Source of the DNA: Mycteria americana | Taxonomy: Eukaryota; Chordata; Aves; Ciconiiformes; Ciconiidae | Reading direction: 5' to 3' | Length of the DNA stretch: 64,000 bases | Assembly (NCBI RefSeq): GCF_035582795.1 | Contig: NC_134365.1 | Location: 222,225,887 to 222,289,886, forward strand | Shown here: positions 38,001-44,153 of the stretch, piece after piece | How the letters are laid out: every line of letters begins with the position of its first letter | How positions within the stretch are numbered: the first letter of the stretch is position 1 | Translations under genes and position numbers: made by a program | Notes under the pieces: model-generated | Databases searched by the model: none | Told to the model about the DNA's origin: nothing | The model's input: the letters and a program-made list of their open reading frames with translations, nothing else

Positions 38001-38469
38001 TTTACAATGCGTATCTCCAGAAGACACTCCTCAGATTACATGCTTTTTCCTTCCAAGTCTTCCCAACGTACTCCAGTCCTGATTGAAAGAATCTCTCCTC
38101 CCCCTCCCCCCCCCCGACAGCCTTCATCTAAGCATTTGAGTTTCCACTCCTTTTATAAAAGGAAGTTTCAACGACTGTACGTGGAGTCCTGGTATCTGCC
38201 CATATGAAAAGCTTGGTCAGCGGAGAAGCCTAGGGTTCCTGAACCTGATTCACTGCAAAGCGAGCGAGCTGGAGAGCCTAGCAGCACTCCAATTCCATCA
38301 CGCACAAAGAATCACCACCTCCATCTGATCCTCTGGCTGCACCTCCAGGAAAAAATACCTTAAGTACTGAAAAGTCAGTTTAGATGCGTTACTTACTTTG
38401 TCCAAAAGTTGAAGTTGTCCCAAAGCCAGTGCTGCCTCCAAATGGAGTTCCAAAGGATTTGTTAAACAT
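1878..38469 (-). CDS. NUP98: Nup98-Nup96 precursor, 32 coding exons, 1,815 aa
   Basis: This gene encodes the precursor that cleaves itself into Nup98 (mobile FG nucleoporin, binds Rae1/Gle2, transport and mRNA export) and Nup96 (Y-complex scaffold). Joining 32 exons from ATG 38469-38467 to TGA 1880-1878 gives 5,448 nt with unbroken phase and GT-AG introns. Residues 1-490 are FG/GLFG repeats, with at least ten GLFG cores, interrupted near 157-213 by the GLEBS Rae1-binding segment. Residues about 735-884 form the autoproteolytic domain ending at His882-Phe883-Ser884. Residues 884-1815 are Nup96. Human is 1,817 aa, so the gene looks complete and functional. It diverges from PGAP2 at a shared CpG promoter. 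A read-through of exon 19 would give Nup98 alone. Identity is certain from motif content; exon borders are inferred from sequence. Confidence 0.97.
2671..2782 (-). CDS. NUP98: NUP98 coding exon 31, Nup96
   Basis: Residues 1707-1743: [43 protein letters not shown] acceptor, GTACGG donor, ends phase 1. Confidence 0.95.
3268..3422 (-). CDS. NUP98: NUP98 coding exon 30, Nup96
   Basis: Residues 1655-1706: [56 protein letters not shown] acceptor, GTAACA donor, ends phase 0. Confidence 0.95.
3934..4175 (-). CDS. NUP98: NUP98 coding exon 29, Nup96
   Basis: Residues 1574-1654: [62 protein letters not shown] acceptor, GTGAGT donor, ends phase 1. Confidence 0.96.
5103..5324 (-). CDS. NUP98: NUP98 coding exon 28, Nup96 alpha-solenoid
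   Basis: Residues 1500-1573: [63 protein letters not shown] acceptor, GTGAGT donor, ends phase 2. Confidence 0.96.
5888..6030 (-). CDS. NUP98: NUP98 coding exon 27, Nup96
   Basis: Residues 1453-1499: [36 protein letters not shown]. The exon is short and was recovered by aligning to the expected family order. TTTAG acceptor, GTAAAT donor, ends phase 2. Confidence 0.93.
7563..7706 (-). CDS. NUP98: NUP98 coding exon 26, Nup96 alpha-solenoid
   Basis: Residues 1405-1452: [40 protein letters not shown]. 48 whole codons, TTTAG acceptor, GTAGGT donor. Confidence 0.96.
7947..8104 (-). CDS. NUP98: NUP98 coding exon 25, Nup96 alpha-solenoid
   Basis: Residues 1352-1404: [57 protein letters not shown] acceptor, GTAAGT donor, ends phase 0. 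Confidence 0.96.
8738..9007 (-). CDS. NUP98: NUP98 coding exon 24, Nup96 alpha-solenoid
   Basis: Residues 1262-1351: [54 protein letters not shown]. This is the helical solenoid of the Y-complex scaffold. ACAG acceptor, GTAAGA donor, phase 1 both ends. Confidence 0.95.
9093..9203. repeat. Imperfect GATATC-rich tandem repeat
   Basis: Several copies of a unit like TATCCTTAAAGATA repeat over about 110 bp in the NUP98 intron between coding exons 23 and 24. The units are partly self-complementary, so it reads similarly on both strands. Confidence 0.75.
9407..9636 (-). CDS. NUP98: NUP98 coding exon 23, Nup96
   Basis: Residues 1185-1261: [57 protein letters not shown] acceptor, GTGAGT donor, ends phase 1. 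Confidence 0.95.
10475..10895 (-). CDS. NUP98: NUP98 coding exon 22, Nup96 (largest exon)
   Basis: Residues 1045-1184. The exon opens VGGLLQSKF, continues with a variable Ser/Pro stretch, then the conserved [20 protein letters not shown] and VGWGPNWTL, which belong to the Nup96 segment contacting Sec13. TCCAG acceptor, GTGAGT donor, ends phase 2. Confidence 0.95.
11630..12080 (+). mobile_element. LTR-like avian interspersed repeat (family unassigned)
   Basis: The stretch with GACTGACTGCAACCCCCC, GAAGTTGAGCCTGGGAA-like text, a T-rich middle, CAAGTCAAGTCTG and an end near CCAACCCACCACAGT-like text resembles a repeat common in bird genomes that I believe is retroviral LTR-derived. It has no coding part. 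It lies in the intron between exons 21 and 22, about 90 bp from the exon 21 donor. Family name and exact ends are not certain. Confidence 0.5.
12172..12325 (-). CDS. NUP98: NUP98 coding exon 21, Nup96
   Basis: Residues 994-1044: [20 protein letters not shown], then [25 protein letters not shown] acceptor, GTATTG donor, ends phase 1. The middle of the exon diverges from mammals, while [14 protein letters not shown] is kept. Confidence 0.93.
13041..13150 (-). mobile_element. CR1 LINE 3'-end fragment
   Basis: The run CACAGAATCACAGAATCGTA, then GGTTGGAAAAGACCTTTAAG and ATCATCAAGTCCAACC is the classic CR1 3' tail, shown here in reverse complement. It is 5'-truncated, as usual for CR1, and sits about 50 bp beyond the NUP98 exon 20 donor. 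Confidence 0.9.
13202..13378 (-). CDS. NUP98: NUP98 coding exon 20, Nup96 N-terminal part
   Basis: Residues 935-993: [20 protein letters not shown] and the acidic [20 protein letters not shown]. 59 whole codons. CGCAG acceptor, GTGAGC donor. A CR1 tail (13041-13150) lies about 50 bp past the donor. Confidence 0.95.
16401..16428. other. Perfect 11-bp inverted repeat, 6-nt loop
   Basis: CATGTGCCAAG and CTTGGCACATG flank CAGCAC. It lies within the intron between NUP98 exons 19 and 20. It would fold into a small hairpin in RNA or DNA; no known function. Confidence 0.7.
17097..17102 (-). terminator. ATTAAA signal candidate for the Nup98-only isoform
   Basis: A minus-strand ATTAAA about 440 nt after the read-through stop at 17538. 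It is the nearest recognisable signal I found; no other support. Confidence 0.35.
17538..17720 (-). CDS. NUP98: NUP98 alternative terminal exon (Nup98-only isoform)
   Basis: If the exon 19 donor is not used, translation continues five codons, VEGGQ, to a TGA at 17538-17540. The product would be 939 aa. Human has the same kind of read-through isoform, ending VEKKGQ, so the short tail matches in place and character. An ATTAAA on the minus strand at 17097-17102 could serve as its polyadenylation signal about 440 nt downstream. The sequence supports the isoform; its use here is inferred. Confidence 0.7.
   Translation of the reverse strand: MAHFSKYGLQDSDEEEEDHPSKVDTKKLKTTPVPPPGHLLPQQMTLNGKPAPPSQVEGGQ
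17556..17720 (-). CDS. NUP98: NUP98 coding exon 19, self-cleavage site
   Basis: Residues 880-934. It opens [17 protein letters not shown]; the His882-Phe883-Ser884 triad is the known self-cleavage site, cut between Phe and Ser to release Nup98 from Nup96. Mammals have SHFS where this has AHFS. The donor GTAGAA is weak. Reading through it adds VEGGQ and a stop (17538-17540), giving a Nup98-only product. Confidence 0.96.
18071..18248 (-). CDS. NUP98: NUP98 coding exon 18, autoproteolytic domain
   Basis: Residues 820-879: [20 protein letters not shown], then [20 protein letters not shown] and [15 protein letters not shown] acceptor, GTAACG donor, ends phase 0 just before the cleavage exon. Confidence 0.96.
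18532..18670 (-). CDS. NUP98: NUP98 coding exon 17, autoproteolytic domain
   Basis: Residues 774-819: [44 protein letters not shown]. Nearly identical to mammals. TTGCAG acceptor, GTAACT donor, ends phase 2. Confidence 0.96.
19400..19513 (-). CDS. NUP98: NUP98 coding exon 16, start of autoproteolytic domain
   Basis: Residues 736-773: [37 protein letters not shown]. This opens the Nup98 autoproteolytic/Nup88- and Nup96-binding fold. TTGTAG acceptor, GTAAGC donor, phase 1 both ends. Confidence 0.94.
20657..20961 (-). CDS. NUP98: NUP98 coding exon 15
   Basis: Residues 634-735: an acidic variable part ([20 protein letters not shown]) followed by [20 protein letters not shown] and a second acidic stretch ending HHLHPAG at the border of the autoproteolytic domain. 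TTCAG acceptor, GTTAGA donor, phase 2 in, phase 1 out. Confidence 0.94.
21195..21540 (+). mobile_element. Diverged CR1-like 3' region, plus orientation
   Basis: The sequence CACATGCCCTATGAGGAGAG followed by a GGCTTGCAAGGGGGGGTGTA-like part, then TTGGAACAGGGACCCAGAGA and GGCTGCAGAATCTCTGTCCA-like text follows the order of the CR1 ORF2 end and 3' UTR (YEE...L, then 'single-copy' tail). It is opposite in strand to NUP98 and heavily diverged. The subfamily is not assigned. Confidence 0.6.
21968..21982 (+). repeat. 15-nt G homopolymer
   Basis: Uninterrupted run of 15 G in a NUP98 intron between exons 14 and 15. Likely unstable in length and prone to sequencing error. Confidence 0.9.
22432..22548 (-). 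CDS. NUP98: NUP98 coding exon 14
   Basis: Residues 595-633: [20 protein letters not shown] and [12 protein letters not shown]. The acceptor TAG is preceded by 23 T on the coding strand (A run at 22551-22573), then CCAAAAAC. Donor GTATGT, ends phase 2. Confidence 0.94.
23789..23976 (-). CDS. NUP98: NUP98 coding exon 13, linker
   Basis: Residues 533-594: [35 protein letters not shown], then the acidic [28 protein letters not shown] acceptor, GTTAGT donor, ends in phase 2. Confidence 0.95.
24190..25210. mobile_element. GC-rich interspersed repeat with internal tandem copies
   Basis: About 1 kb of GC-rich sequence sits in an otherwise AT-rich intron between exons 12 and 13. Two diverged copies of a unit of about 140 bp are visible, near 24570-24710 and 24715-24865, each with a GCAAGC(T/A)TCA(G/A)GCTG start, an AGGAGGC/AGAGGGC-like middle and a GTGAGTGTGCA-like end. 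This looks like an inserted element, perhaps an LTR. No coding domain was seen. Confidence 0.5.
25591..25724 (-). CDS. NUP98: NUP98 coding exon 12, linker
   Basis: Residues 488-532: [40 protein letters not shown], then KKKEE. It joins the FG region to the ordered part and is almost invariant in vertebrates. ATAG acceptor, GTAAGT donor, ends phase 0. Confidence 0.95.
26655..27845 (-). mobile_element. CR1 LINE, ORF2 remnant with reverse-transcriptase core missing
   Basis: Read on the minus strand, 27518-27838 resembles CR1 ORF2 ([30 protein letters not shown]). It continues to a YIGDKRK-like point near 27410, then jumps to the ORF2 C-terminal part ([55 protein letters not shown]), ending in the 3' tail at about 26655. 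The catalytic reverse-transcriptase region between these is absent and frames are broken, so it is a dead copy. It lies in the NUP98 intron between exons 11 and 12, in the same direction as the gene. Confidence 0.85.
28362..28502 (-). CDS. NUP98: NUP98 coding exon 11, last FG repeats
   Basis: Residues 441-487: [47 protein letters not shown] acceptor, GTAAGT donor. 141 nt with phase 1 both ends. It ends the FG domain. Confidence 0.94.
28925..29017 (-). CDS. NUP98: NUP98 coding exon 10, FG repeats
   Basis: Residues 410-440: [19 protein letters not shown] followed by a GTG-rich run ([12 protein letters not shown]). 93 nt, phase 1 both ends, so in-frame skipping is possible. TGAAG acceptor, GTAAAC donor. 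Confidence 0.92.
29966..30030. repeat. A-rich / AAACCC low-complexity tract
   Basis: A run of A followed by degenerate CCCAAA and CCAAA copies in the intron between exons 9 and 10. It is not telomeric in unit. Confidence 0.8.
30756..30894 (-). CDS. NUP98: NUP98 coding exon 9, FG repeats
   Basis: Residues 364-409: [50 protein letters not shown] acceptor, weak GTACAT donor, exon ends in phase 1. Confidence 0.93.
31487..31624 (-). CDS. NUP98: NUP98 coding exon 8, GLFG-dense
   Basis: Residues 318-363 with three GLFG cores ([16 protein letters not shown] and [12 protein letters not shown]). 46 whole codons, TTGTAG acceptor, GTATGT donor. An unrelated 189-codon frame runs antisense across it by chance. 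Confidence 0.93.
32409..32572 (-). CDS. NUP98: NUP98 coding exon 7, GLFG repeats
   Basis: Residues 263-317: [16 protein letters not shown], then [19 protein letters not shown] and [14 protein letters not shown] acceptor, GTAAGA donor, ends in phase 0. In human leukaemia translocations the retained N-terminal FG region includes this part; nothing here suggests rearrangement. Confidence 0.93.
34198..34381 (-). CDS. NUP98: NUP98 coding exon 6, GLEBS end and GLFG repeats
   Basis: Residues 202-262: [14 protein letters not shown] ends the GLEBS segment. Then two GLFGSS repeats and [11 protein letters not shown] follow. CTAG acceptor, GTAAGT donor, exon ends in phase 1. Confidence 0.94.
35043..35150 (-). 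CDS. NUP98: NUP98 coding exon 5, GLEBS core
   Basis: Residues 166-201: [10 protein letters not shown]... [17 protein letters not shown], the core of the GLEBS motif that grips the Rae1 beta-propeller. It is charged and lacks FG repeats, in contrast to its neighbours. 36 whole codons, TTGCAG acceptor, non-consensus GTCAGT donor. Confidence 0.94.
36251..36390 (-). CDS. NUP98: NUP98 coding exon 4, FG repeats leading into GLEBS
   Basis: Residues 119-165: [13 protein letters not shown] through [20 protein letters not shown], entering the Gle2/Rae1-binding segment. The acceptor is AAG preceded by an uninterrupted run of 23 T on the coding strand (A run at 36394-36416). Donor GTAAGT, exon ends in phase 0. 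Confidence 0.93.
37114..37293 (-). CDS. NUP98: NUP98 coding exon 3, GLFG repeats
   Basis: Residues 59-118: GGLFG, two GFG, NSLFG and GGLFS repeats followed by [16 protein letters not shown], a stretch nearly identical to mammals. CTTCAG acceptor, GTGAGT donor. Length 180 nt, phase 1 at both ends. Confidence 0.94.
37340..37455. repeat. GT-rich low-complexity tract
   Basis: TTGTTGTTGTTGGGG-type sequence and a C/T-rich end between NUP98 exons 2 and 3. On the gene strand it is a CA/C-rich tract. Confidence 0.75.
37508..37609 (-). CDS. NUP98: NUP98 coding exon 2, FG repeats
   Basis: Residues 25-58, rich in Gly, Thr and Phe with FG dipeptides and one GLFG core ([14 protein letters not shown]). 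TTTTCAG acceptor, GTATCG donor, phase 1 at both ends. Part of the cohesive repeat domain that binds karyopherins in the pore channel. Confidence 0.93.
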
Positions 38470-38500
38470 TTTCAGGATATATGAGGTTTTTCCCCTAAAC
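38397..38500 (-). CDS. NUP98: NUP98 coding exon 1 (start codon exon)
   Basis: The exon starts after a CCAG acceptor at 38501-38502 with 31 nt of 5' UTR, then ATG at 38469-38467. Coding bases 38397-38469 give residues 1-24, beginning [12 protein letters not shown], the conserved vertebrate Nup98 N-terminus. The donor is GTAAGT and the exon ends in phase 1. The start matches the family, and no upstream in-frame ATG is needed. Confidence 0.93.
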
Positions 38501-41500
38501 CTGGAAAGAAGAATTCAGCTTTTATGTAAAGCTTGCCTTGAAAACATCATTCTTCATCTTCCTCATTGTTGACGCAAGCCACCTAATTTGAGTACTTACG
38601 CCATAAAATGCATGACAGCATGTTTAAGTCATGCTAAGCAATTTAAAACACAGTCAAACCCTGTAAGGGGCAAGAACACTAATACTTTACTGACAGCACA
38701 AGTAAGCTGCATTCCACCCTTAATTACGGCTAGATTCTCTGTATGTCTGACAGACTGAAAAAAAACAGTAAATGAAACTACTCCCCCGATCCACGCGTTC
38801 TCAGCCAAGTCCTCTAGAACATCTAACGCTAACAGCGCTTCCCGCAGCTGGTTCTGCTAGGTCTGGGCCACGCCAGGCCACACAAACTCACTGCTGCTCA
38901 GCCACCTCGACGCCTGAAGGACCACCCCACCGGAACGCTCCTCTAAGAACACGTGCCGGGATTTGCCCCGCGCTGCAGCTGTTTCTGCGACGCTCCCAGG
39001 GTTTTCCATGATTGATTTTGTGTTAAACCCTATTTGCCAACTACTTCAAACAAGGCAAGTGGAAATGCGTTGCACAGGAATTACGGGAACACACCTTCCA
39101 TCTGCTTCCCATTTACTGCTCACGGGGCTGCACCGGGATTTTCTTAACTTTCTAGAAGTTGTTGTCTTTAAATACTTGTTCAGGGGAGTTTTACCCCATT
39201 TAGGCAGGGGCCCAATTTACCTCTACAACACCCATCACTTTATTTACAGATACATTTAGTAGCGTTACCTCACTCCCACCTCTTTTCCAAGTACAAACAC
39301 AACATTACAGCTTTTTTCAACAAAACCAACCAAGCTAAAATAAAATCATGACAGATCCTCAGCCATACTCCAGAGAAATCTGTAGTCTTTTTCTGTATTG
39401 GGGCTAACAGCCCTTAGCTCCACCACCGAAAATGCCAGTATTAGCCGGGAAAAAATTCACTGCTGGCAGCATTAGCTAATCCACAGCAGTGCAGAACTAA
39501 TAAGTTTAGAAAACTGTAAGACATGGCCCATACCAAGAATATCTGCAAAGCACTACTTACCATCACGTGAAGATAACACTGTTTTACGTAACGACACACT
39601 AACTTTGAGCATTTTGGCACTTTTTAAACTCCGTTTAGGTTTTCCAGGAGCCTCAACATCCAGGACAGCAATAAACTCCTATCGAGTATTCTCCATTTGG
39701 TCGCCAACAACTGAAGTAAAACTCAAACCCCCCACCTTTACCTCTGCCCAGGTTTGACAGCTTCCCTGCGGCTCCCCAATTCCAACTCCTTTTACATCTT
39801 TCTCACCAAAAGGAAGCACGCACCCCACAGCACTCGGCGTACGGCCCAGCACGGCCACCCCAGAGTGAAGTCACTAAATCCATCTGCCCATCCATGAAAT
39901 CGTAAGTGTTCTCCCAAAAACCGATGCCACCTTCTGGAAACAGCCAAATCTAGATTTTGGGCAGCCGTAGCTACCCAGCGTACCTCTGCAGCCATCCCAG
40001 CGCTACTGGAGACTAAAACTGTCAAGAGCAAATCAGTATCCGACGCTTATGTTAAAGAGTAACCAAAAAGATGTTTTGTGTAATCTTGGACTATTCAGAA
40101 CAGCAGTACGTCACAATTGTGTGGTGTTTGGAGTCTTCCTGCTCACACATGCAAGTCCTTATGGACTTCCTTACTCGCATTAAGAGTACTTTAAATAAAA
40201 TGACTCTGGTATAAGAAAGAAAAAGCTGATCTGGCAAACTATCAGAGCACCCTAGGCCTGGAGCTGCCTCCTGCCACACAACAGGACCCGTCTGCGGGAC
40301 GCAGGGTATCGCTGCACCCCGCACCACACCCCCCAACCCCTCTCTCCCCAAGGGCCTGCTCCCAAACACCCGTGCCACGTGCACCCCCCAAAAGCAGCTC
40401 CAACTCTTCCAGAAGCACCTCGCCTTTGCCGTGCCAAGGCTGCTTTTTGTTTTCCAGCAGAACCCGGCTTTGGATCACAGGACAAAAGGCAGAGCCACCC
40501 CCTGTTCTCGTCCTCAAAATCCAACTGCTGTGCTCCAGCTTGACTGTACGTGGCTTCAAGAACATCCATCACCCCCACCCACCTCCCAATACCCCAAACT
40601 TCATGATTTGCCTCCCCTTACACCACCCCACCTCGTAAGAGGCCTTAAAAAAATCCTAGCTTTTTTTTTTTTACACTGTAAGATAAATTTTATCCTTAAG
40701 CCCGATGCGAATGCACTCCTTGCACGCTACACACCCACCTCAGCTACACTCTTCTCTACTTCTACAGGCTGTTTTCAGTCATCTGACTTTGCCCCTAAGC
40801 AAGTCTCGCTGAAAGACAGATAAAAAGGGTCCACGCAGGTTTCAGGTGTTCAATCTTGTTACCCTCAACCTTATTTGCAACTCATAAACCCCCTCTTCTT
40901 TCACTGTCCCCCTTATTTATGCCACTGCTTTTTCAAAGCCAGTACACTGAGGATTGTTAAATGTCAAATTCTATTTCAGCAGAAATCTGAAGCACAGTTT
41001 TCTAAAACGCAAACAAGTTATTAAAAGATTTCACCCTCCCACGGGGTGGGAAGCTTCATTTTCCTTTGACACCCACCCTTCCTTAGCCACTGACCCCCAG
41101 CAGCTCAGGTTCGGCCAAAACAGAACTCGGGCTTTATGTGGTCACCGACACCGCGGACGCACCAGAGCCCCTTTAACCCCGGGCAGCAGCGGGGGGACAC
41201 CGCGCGCAGCCAAGGGGCTCACGACTGCCCGCGTCAAGTGTTGTGTCACCCAAACTGCTCGGGGCTGCCCCGTGAAAACACACGCAGAGCCCCCGGCTGC
41301 AGGAACGGCAGCAGCAGCCAAGAATCGAAGAAAAGCCGGAGCCAGGACTAAGAAAAGCTGGGGGGCTCTATCCGACGGTCTTCTCCCGCTTGCTGGGCGC
41401 CATCCCCAGCTGACGAGGAGCCGCCCCCTCGCTCCTGAGGAAAAGGCTCAATTACAGCTCTACACTAACGGGACACAAACCTCCGGCCGCATCCACAGAA

Positions 41501-42141
41501 ACTCAATTAATGCCTTACCTCCCTTTAAATACCTCTCCCGCTGGCAGGCTGGCGCTCGCATCCCCAGCCGCCCCCGCAGCTAGCACCCCGCGGACAGGCC
41601 CGCCGCCCCCCCCGCATCCCGCCGTGCTCGACAGGCCGCTGCCCCAGCACACGCCAGGCCGCCTCCCCCGGGCTCCCCCGGCGCCAGCGGCTCTCCTGCC
41701 GCCGCCAGCCCAGCCCAGCCCAGGGCGGACCGGCCCCCCCTTCCCCCGGCACCTCCGCCAGCAGCCGGAACGAGAAACCGAAACAGCCCGAGGCCCCCAG
41801 CGCGGGCGGGGGGCGGCAGCAGCCCGCTCCCCCCGCACCCGCCGGGCCCCCCGCAAGAGCGGCAGACGCCGCGGGGCCCCCACCCGCCCCGGCCCCCACG
41901 CACCCCCTTCCCCCGGCTCGCCCCCCGCTGAACGTTTACCCGCGGCCCCCCCTCCCGCTCCGCCCCGCTCAGAGCGGGCCGCCCCCCGCCCAGCCAACCG
42001 CACGGGGCCCGCGGCCCCGAGCCGGCCCGGTCTCCCGGAGCGGCGCTACGGAACAAAGGCCGCGCGGCGGCCCCACGGCCGTTGCGCCGCCCCGGCGGGC
42101 AGGGAGGGAAGCCCCGGCGCCCCCCCCCCCCCGGTGCTCAC
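38501..42141 (-). other. NUP98 first intron; no gene recognised
   Basis: Sequence between the non-coding first exon and the start-codon exon. It becomes C-rich from about 40300 and CpG-rich from about 41100. Long open frames on both strands after 41 kb are due to GC-rich, stop-poor composition. Confidence 0.6.
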
Positions 42142-42290
42142 CGCCGGCGCCCAGGGACGGGGGGAGCGCGGGCCTGGCCGGGCCTGGCCTCGCCGCGCCG
42201 CTCCCGCGGTGCCGCCGCCGCCGCTCGCAGGGGGAGGGAAGCTGCGTCACAGCCCGCTCCGCGCGCCTCCCAGCCGCCCCCGCGCTCCGC
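42142..42290 (-). other. NUP98: NUP98 non-coding first exon (candidate)
   Basis: A GTGAGC donor on the minus strand at 42141-42136 follows a CpG-rich stretch downstream of three minus-strand CCAAT boxes. The 5' end is guessed from CCAAT spacing. Other minus-strand donors at 41939-41934 (GTAAAC) and 41518-41513 (GTAAGG) could belong to alternative or longer first exons. Confidence 0.4.
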
Positions 42291-42338
42291 CGCCGCCCGC
42301 CCCGCTGGCTAAGCCCCGCCCCCGCGCGCCCGCCGCCC

Positions 42339-42552
42339 ATTGGCTGCCGCCCTTCGAAAGCGAGGGGGAACGGGGAGCGCTTCTCACCGATTGGGCGAAG
42401 TAGCGCCTGACGTCCGCCGCGCCCTGAGCGCCGATTGGTCTGACGCGACAGAGGGGGTGGGGCTGATGCCGCGGAAGGGTCCAGAACGCCGTACCGCAGC
42501 CCAACCCGACATCCGGGGCGTTGGGGGCGGGACTTCTCCCGACCGGTCCAAT
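42339..42552. promoter_or_regulatory. Array of four CCAAT boxes
   Basis: CCAAT occurs on the minus strand at 42339-42343, 42390-42394 and 42434-42438 (spacing 51 and 44 bp), and on the plus strand at 42548-42552. Multiple NF-Y sites at such spacing are typical of TATA-less bidirectional promoters. Three face NUP98 and one faces PGAP2. Confidence 0.75.
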
Positions 42553-42660
42553 CCGAGAGCGCTCTGGTGCTTGCGTACCGCGGCGCAGAGGGTGGGGCCG
42601 AGAGCCTTAAAGGGACCGCGAGGAGGCGCAGGCGCTGAGGTGGCTTGGTCGGTAGGGGGC

Positions 42661-42748
42661 GCCCCGGCCCCGGCCCCGGCCCCGGCCCCGGCCCCGGCCC
42701 CGGCCCCGGCCCCGGCCCCGGCCCCGGCCCCGGCCCCGGCCCCGGCCC
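42661..42748. repeat. GGGGCC hexanucleotide repeat, 14 perfect copies
   Basis: The plus strand has 14 perfect GCCCCG units (42661-42744) and a partial one. On the minus strand this is (GGGGCC)n. It lies just after the plus-strand CCAAT box, so probably at or inside the PGAP2 first exon and upstream of NUP98. It can form G-quadruplex on the minus strand. Its true length may be collapsed or variable. Confidence 0.95.
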
Positions 42749-42989
42749 GCGTCTCTGCGGGGCTGCACGGCCCCGGGCGGGGGGGCCCGGCCGCAGCGGC
42801 AGGAAGGGGCGGGCGGCGGGAGGAGGAGGAGGAAGAGGAGGAAGGGGAGGAGGCGGCGGAGGCGGCGGCGTGGTGACGGTGCCGGTGCCGGTGCCGGGCC
42901 GGGGCATGGAGCAGTGCGGCGGGGGCTGAGCGGTGCGGGGCCGGGGGGGCAGCGGGAGGGGTGGGGTGATGGGGGTATGGGGGGTGCGG

Positions 42990-43410
42990 CGCTGGGGGGC
43001 ACTCGCAGCACTGTGCGGTCCTGGGGGGCTCTGGCGGGGGGCACCGGGGGGGCTCTGGGGATGCGGGGGGTCCGGGGGTCGCGGTACCGCGAGGCCTCTC
43101 GGGGGGGCGGCTCCCGCCGAGGGAGGTGTCTCGGGGGAATATGGGGTGCCCGGGGGGGGGGGGTGTCTCTGGGGTGATGGGGGTGCCCGAGGGGGGTGAT
43201 GTCTCTGGCGGGGTGTGGGGTACTCGGGGGGGGTCTCGGGAGGGGTCTGGGGTGTCCGGGGGAGGGGGGATCTCTGGGGGGTGTGGGGTGCCCGGGGGGG
43301 TCACAGCACTGTGGGGTCCCCGGGGGGTGTCTCTGGGGGGGGTGTGGGGTGCCCCGGCGGGGGGGGGGTCTCTGGGGGGCGTGGGGTGCTGGGCCCTCTG
43401 GTGCAGGGCA
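42990..43410 (+). repeat. G-rich degenerate minisatellite
   Basis: Repeats of units like GGGGTGTCTCTGGGG and GTGGGGTGCCCGGGGGGG. Strong G-quadruplex potential on the plus strand, in the presumed first exon or intron of PGAP2. Long frames across it are composition artefacts. Confidence 0.7.
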
Positions 43411-43965
43411 GGCTCGGGGCCGTTCGGCGCGTGACACAAAAGATTTGCTTTTTTATTTGCCCCCTTTGGGCGAGACCCTCGTGAGAGGGGGCCGGGGGCT
43501 AATCGGGGGCCGCCTTTTTGGGGGTGGCGGGGACACCGTGACCCCCCCATCGCGAGGCTGTCCCCCGCGGGGTGGACACGTCCCGGCCGTCCCCGTGACA
43601 CGGGGTACGGTGTGTCCACGCAGCTGAGCCCCCCCGTCCCGTCCCCCCCAGGCACGGGCCTCGCTCTGCGGGAAGCACGGCCCCTCCGACAGCCCTGCGC
43701 TGCCCTCGGGGGTGTCCCCTCGGGGGTGTCCCCTCGGGGCTGGGGTCGCTGCCGGCCGCGGTCCCCGGGGAGGCGAGCCTGGGCTGGCCGGGGGTCCCGC
43801 TCCACCTGCTCCTGGGTCCGGCTTGCTGCAGTCCCGGCCCCCAAGGGCTCCGGCAGGGCTGCCCTTCTGCTTTGCTTTTATCCTGCAAATAGATCCCCCC
43901 CCCGGCAGCAGCCTGGAAAGCAGCGGCACAGCCCGGGCGAGGGGACTGAGCTGTGTTTTCCGCAG

Positions 43966-44153
43966 CCCTTTGCTGCCGGGGTGGGCACCGCGCTGGTGGG
44001 GAACGTCCCTGCTCCGGGGGGGCTTATGGCACTAGGGGGGGTGGGGGGGTGGCCGTGCTGCCCCGGGGCAGCTGCCCAGGCTCCTGCCCTCGCTGGTAAC
44101 TGGCTTCTGTGGGGATTGTCCGTCAATCGGATTTGTCCGGGAGCCGAGCGGCA
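43966..44153 (+). other. Candidate PGAP2 5' UTR exon
   Basis: A TGTGTTTTCCGCAG acceptor precedes 43966 and a CAGGTGAGG donor follows 44153. This 188-nt exon would be non-coding, spliced between a CpG-island first exon and the ATG exon at 45180. Only splice-site quality supports it. Confidence 0.3.

Noticed and set aside
41510-43844. Open frames of 150-490 codons on both strands in the CpG island
   Set aside because: They overlap in several frames, are made of Pro, Arg, Gly and Ala, and run through the G4C2 repeat. GC-rich DNA has few stops, and none shows a domain.
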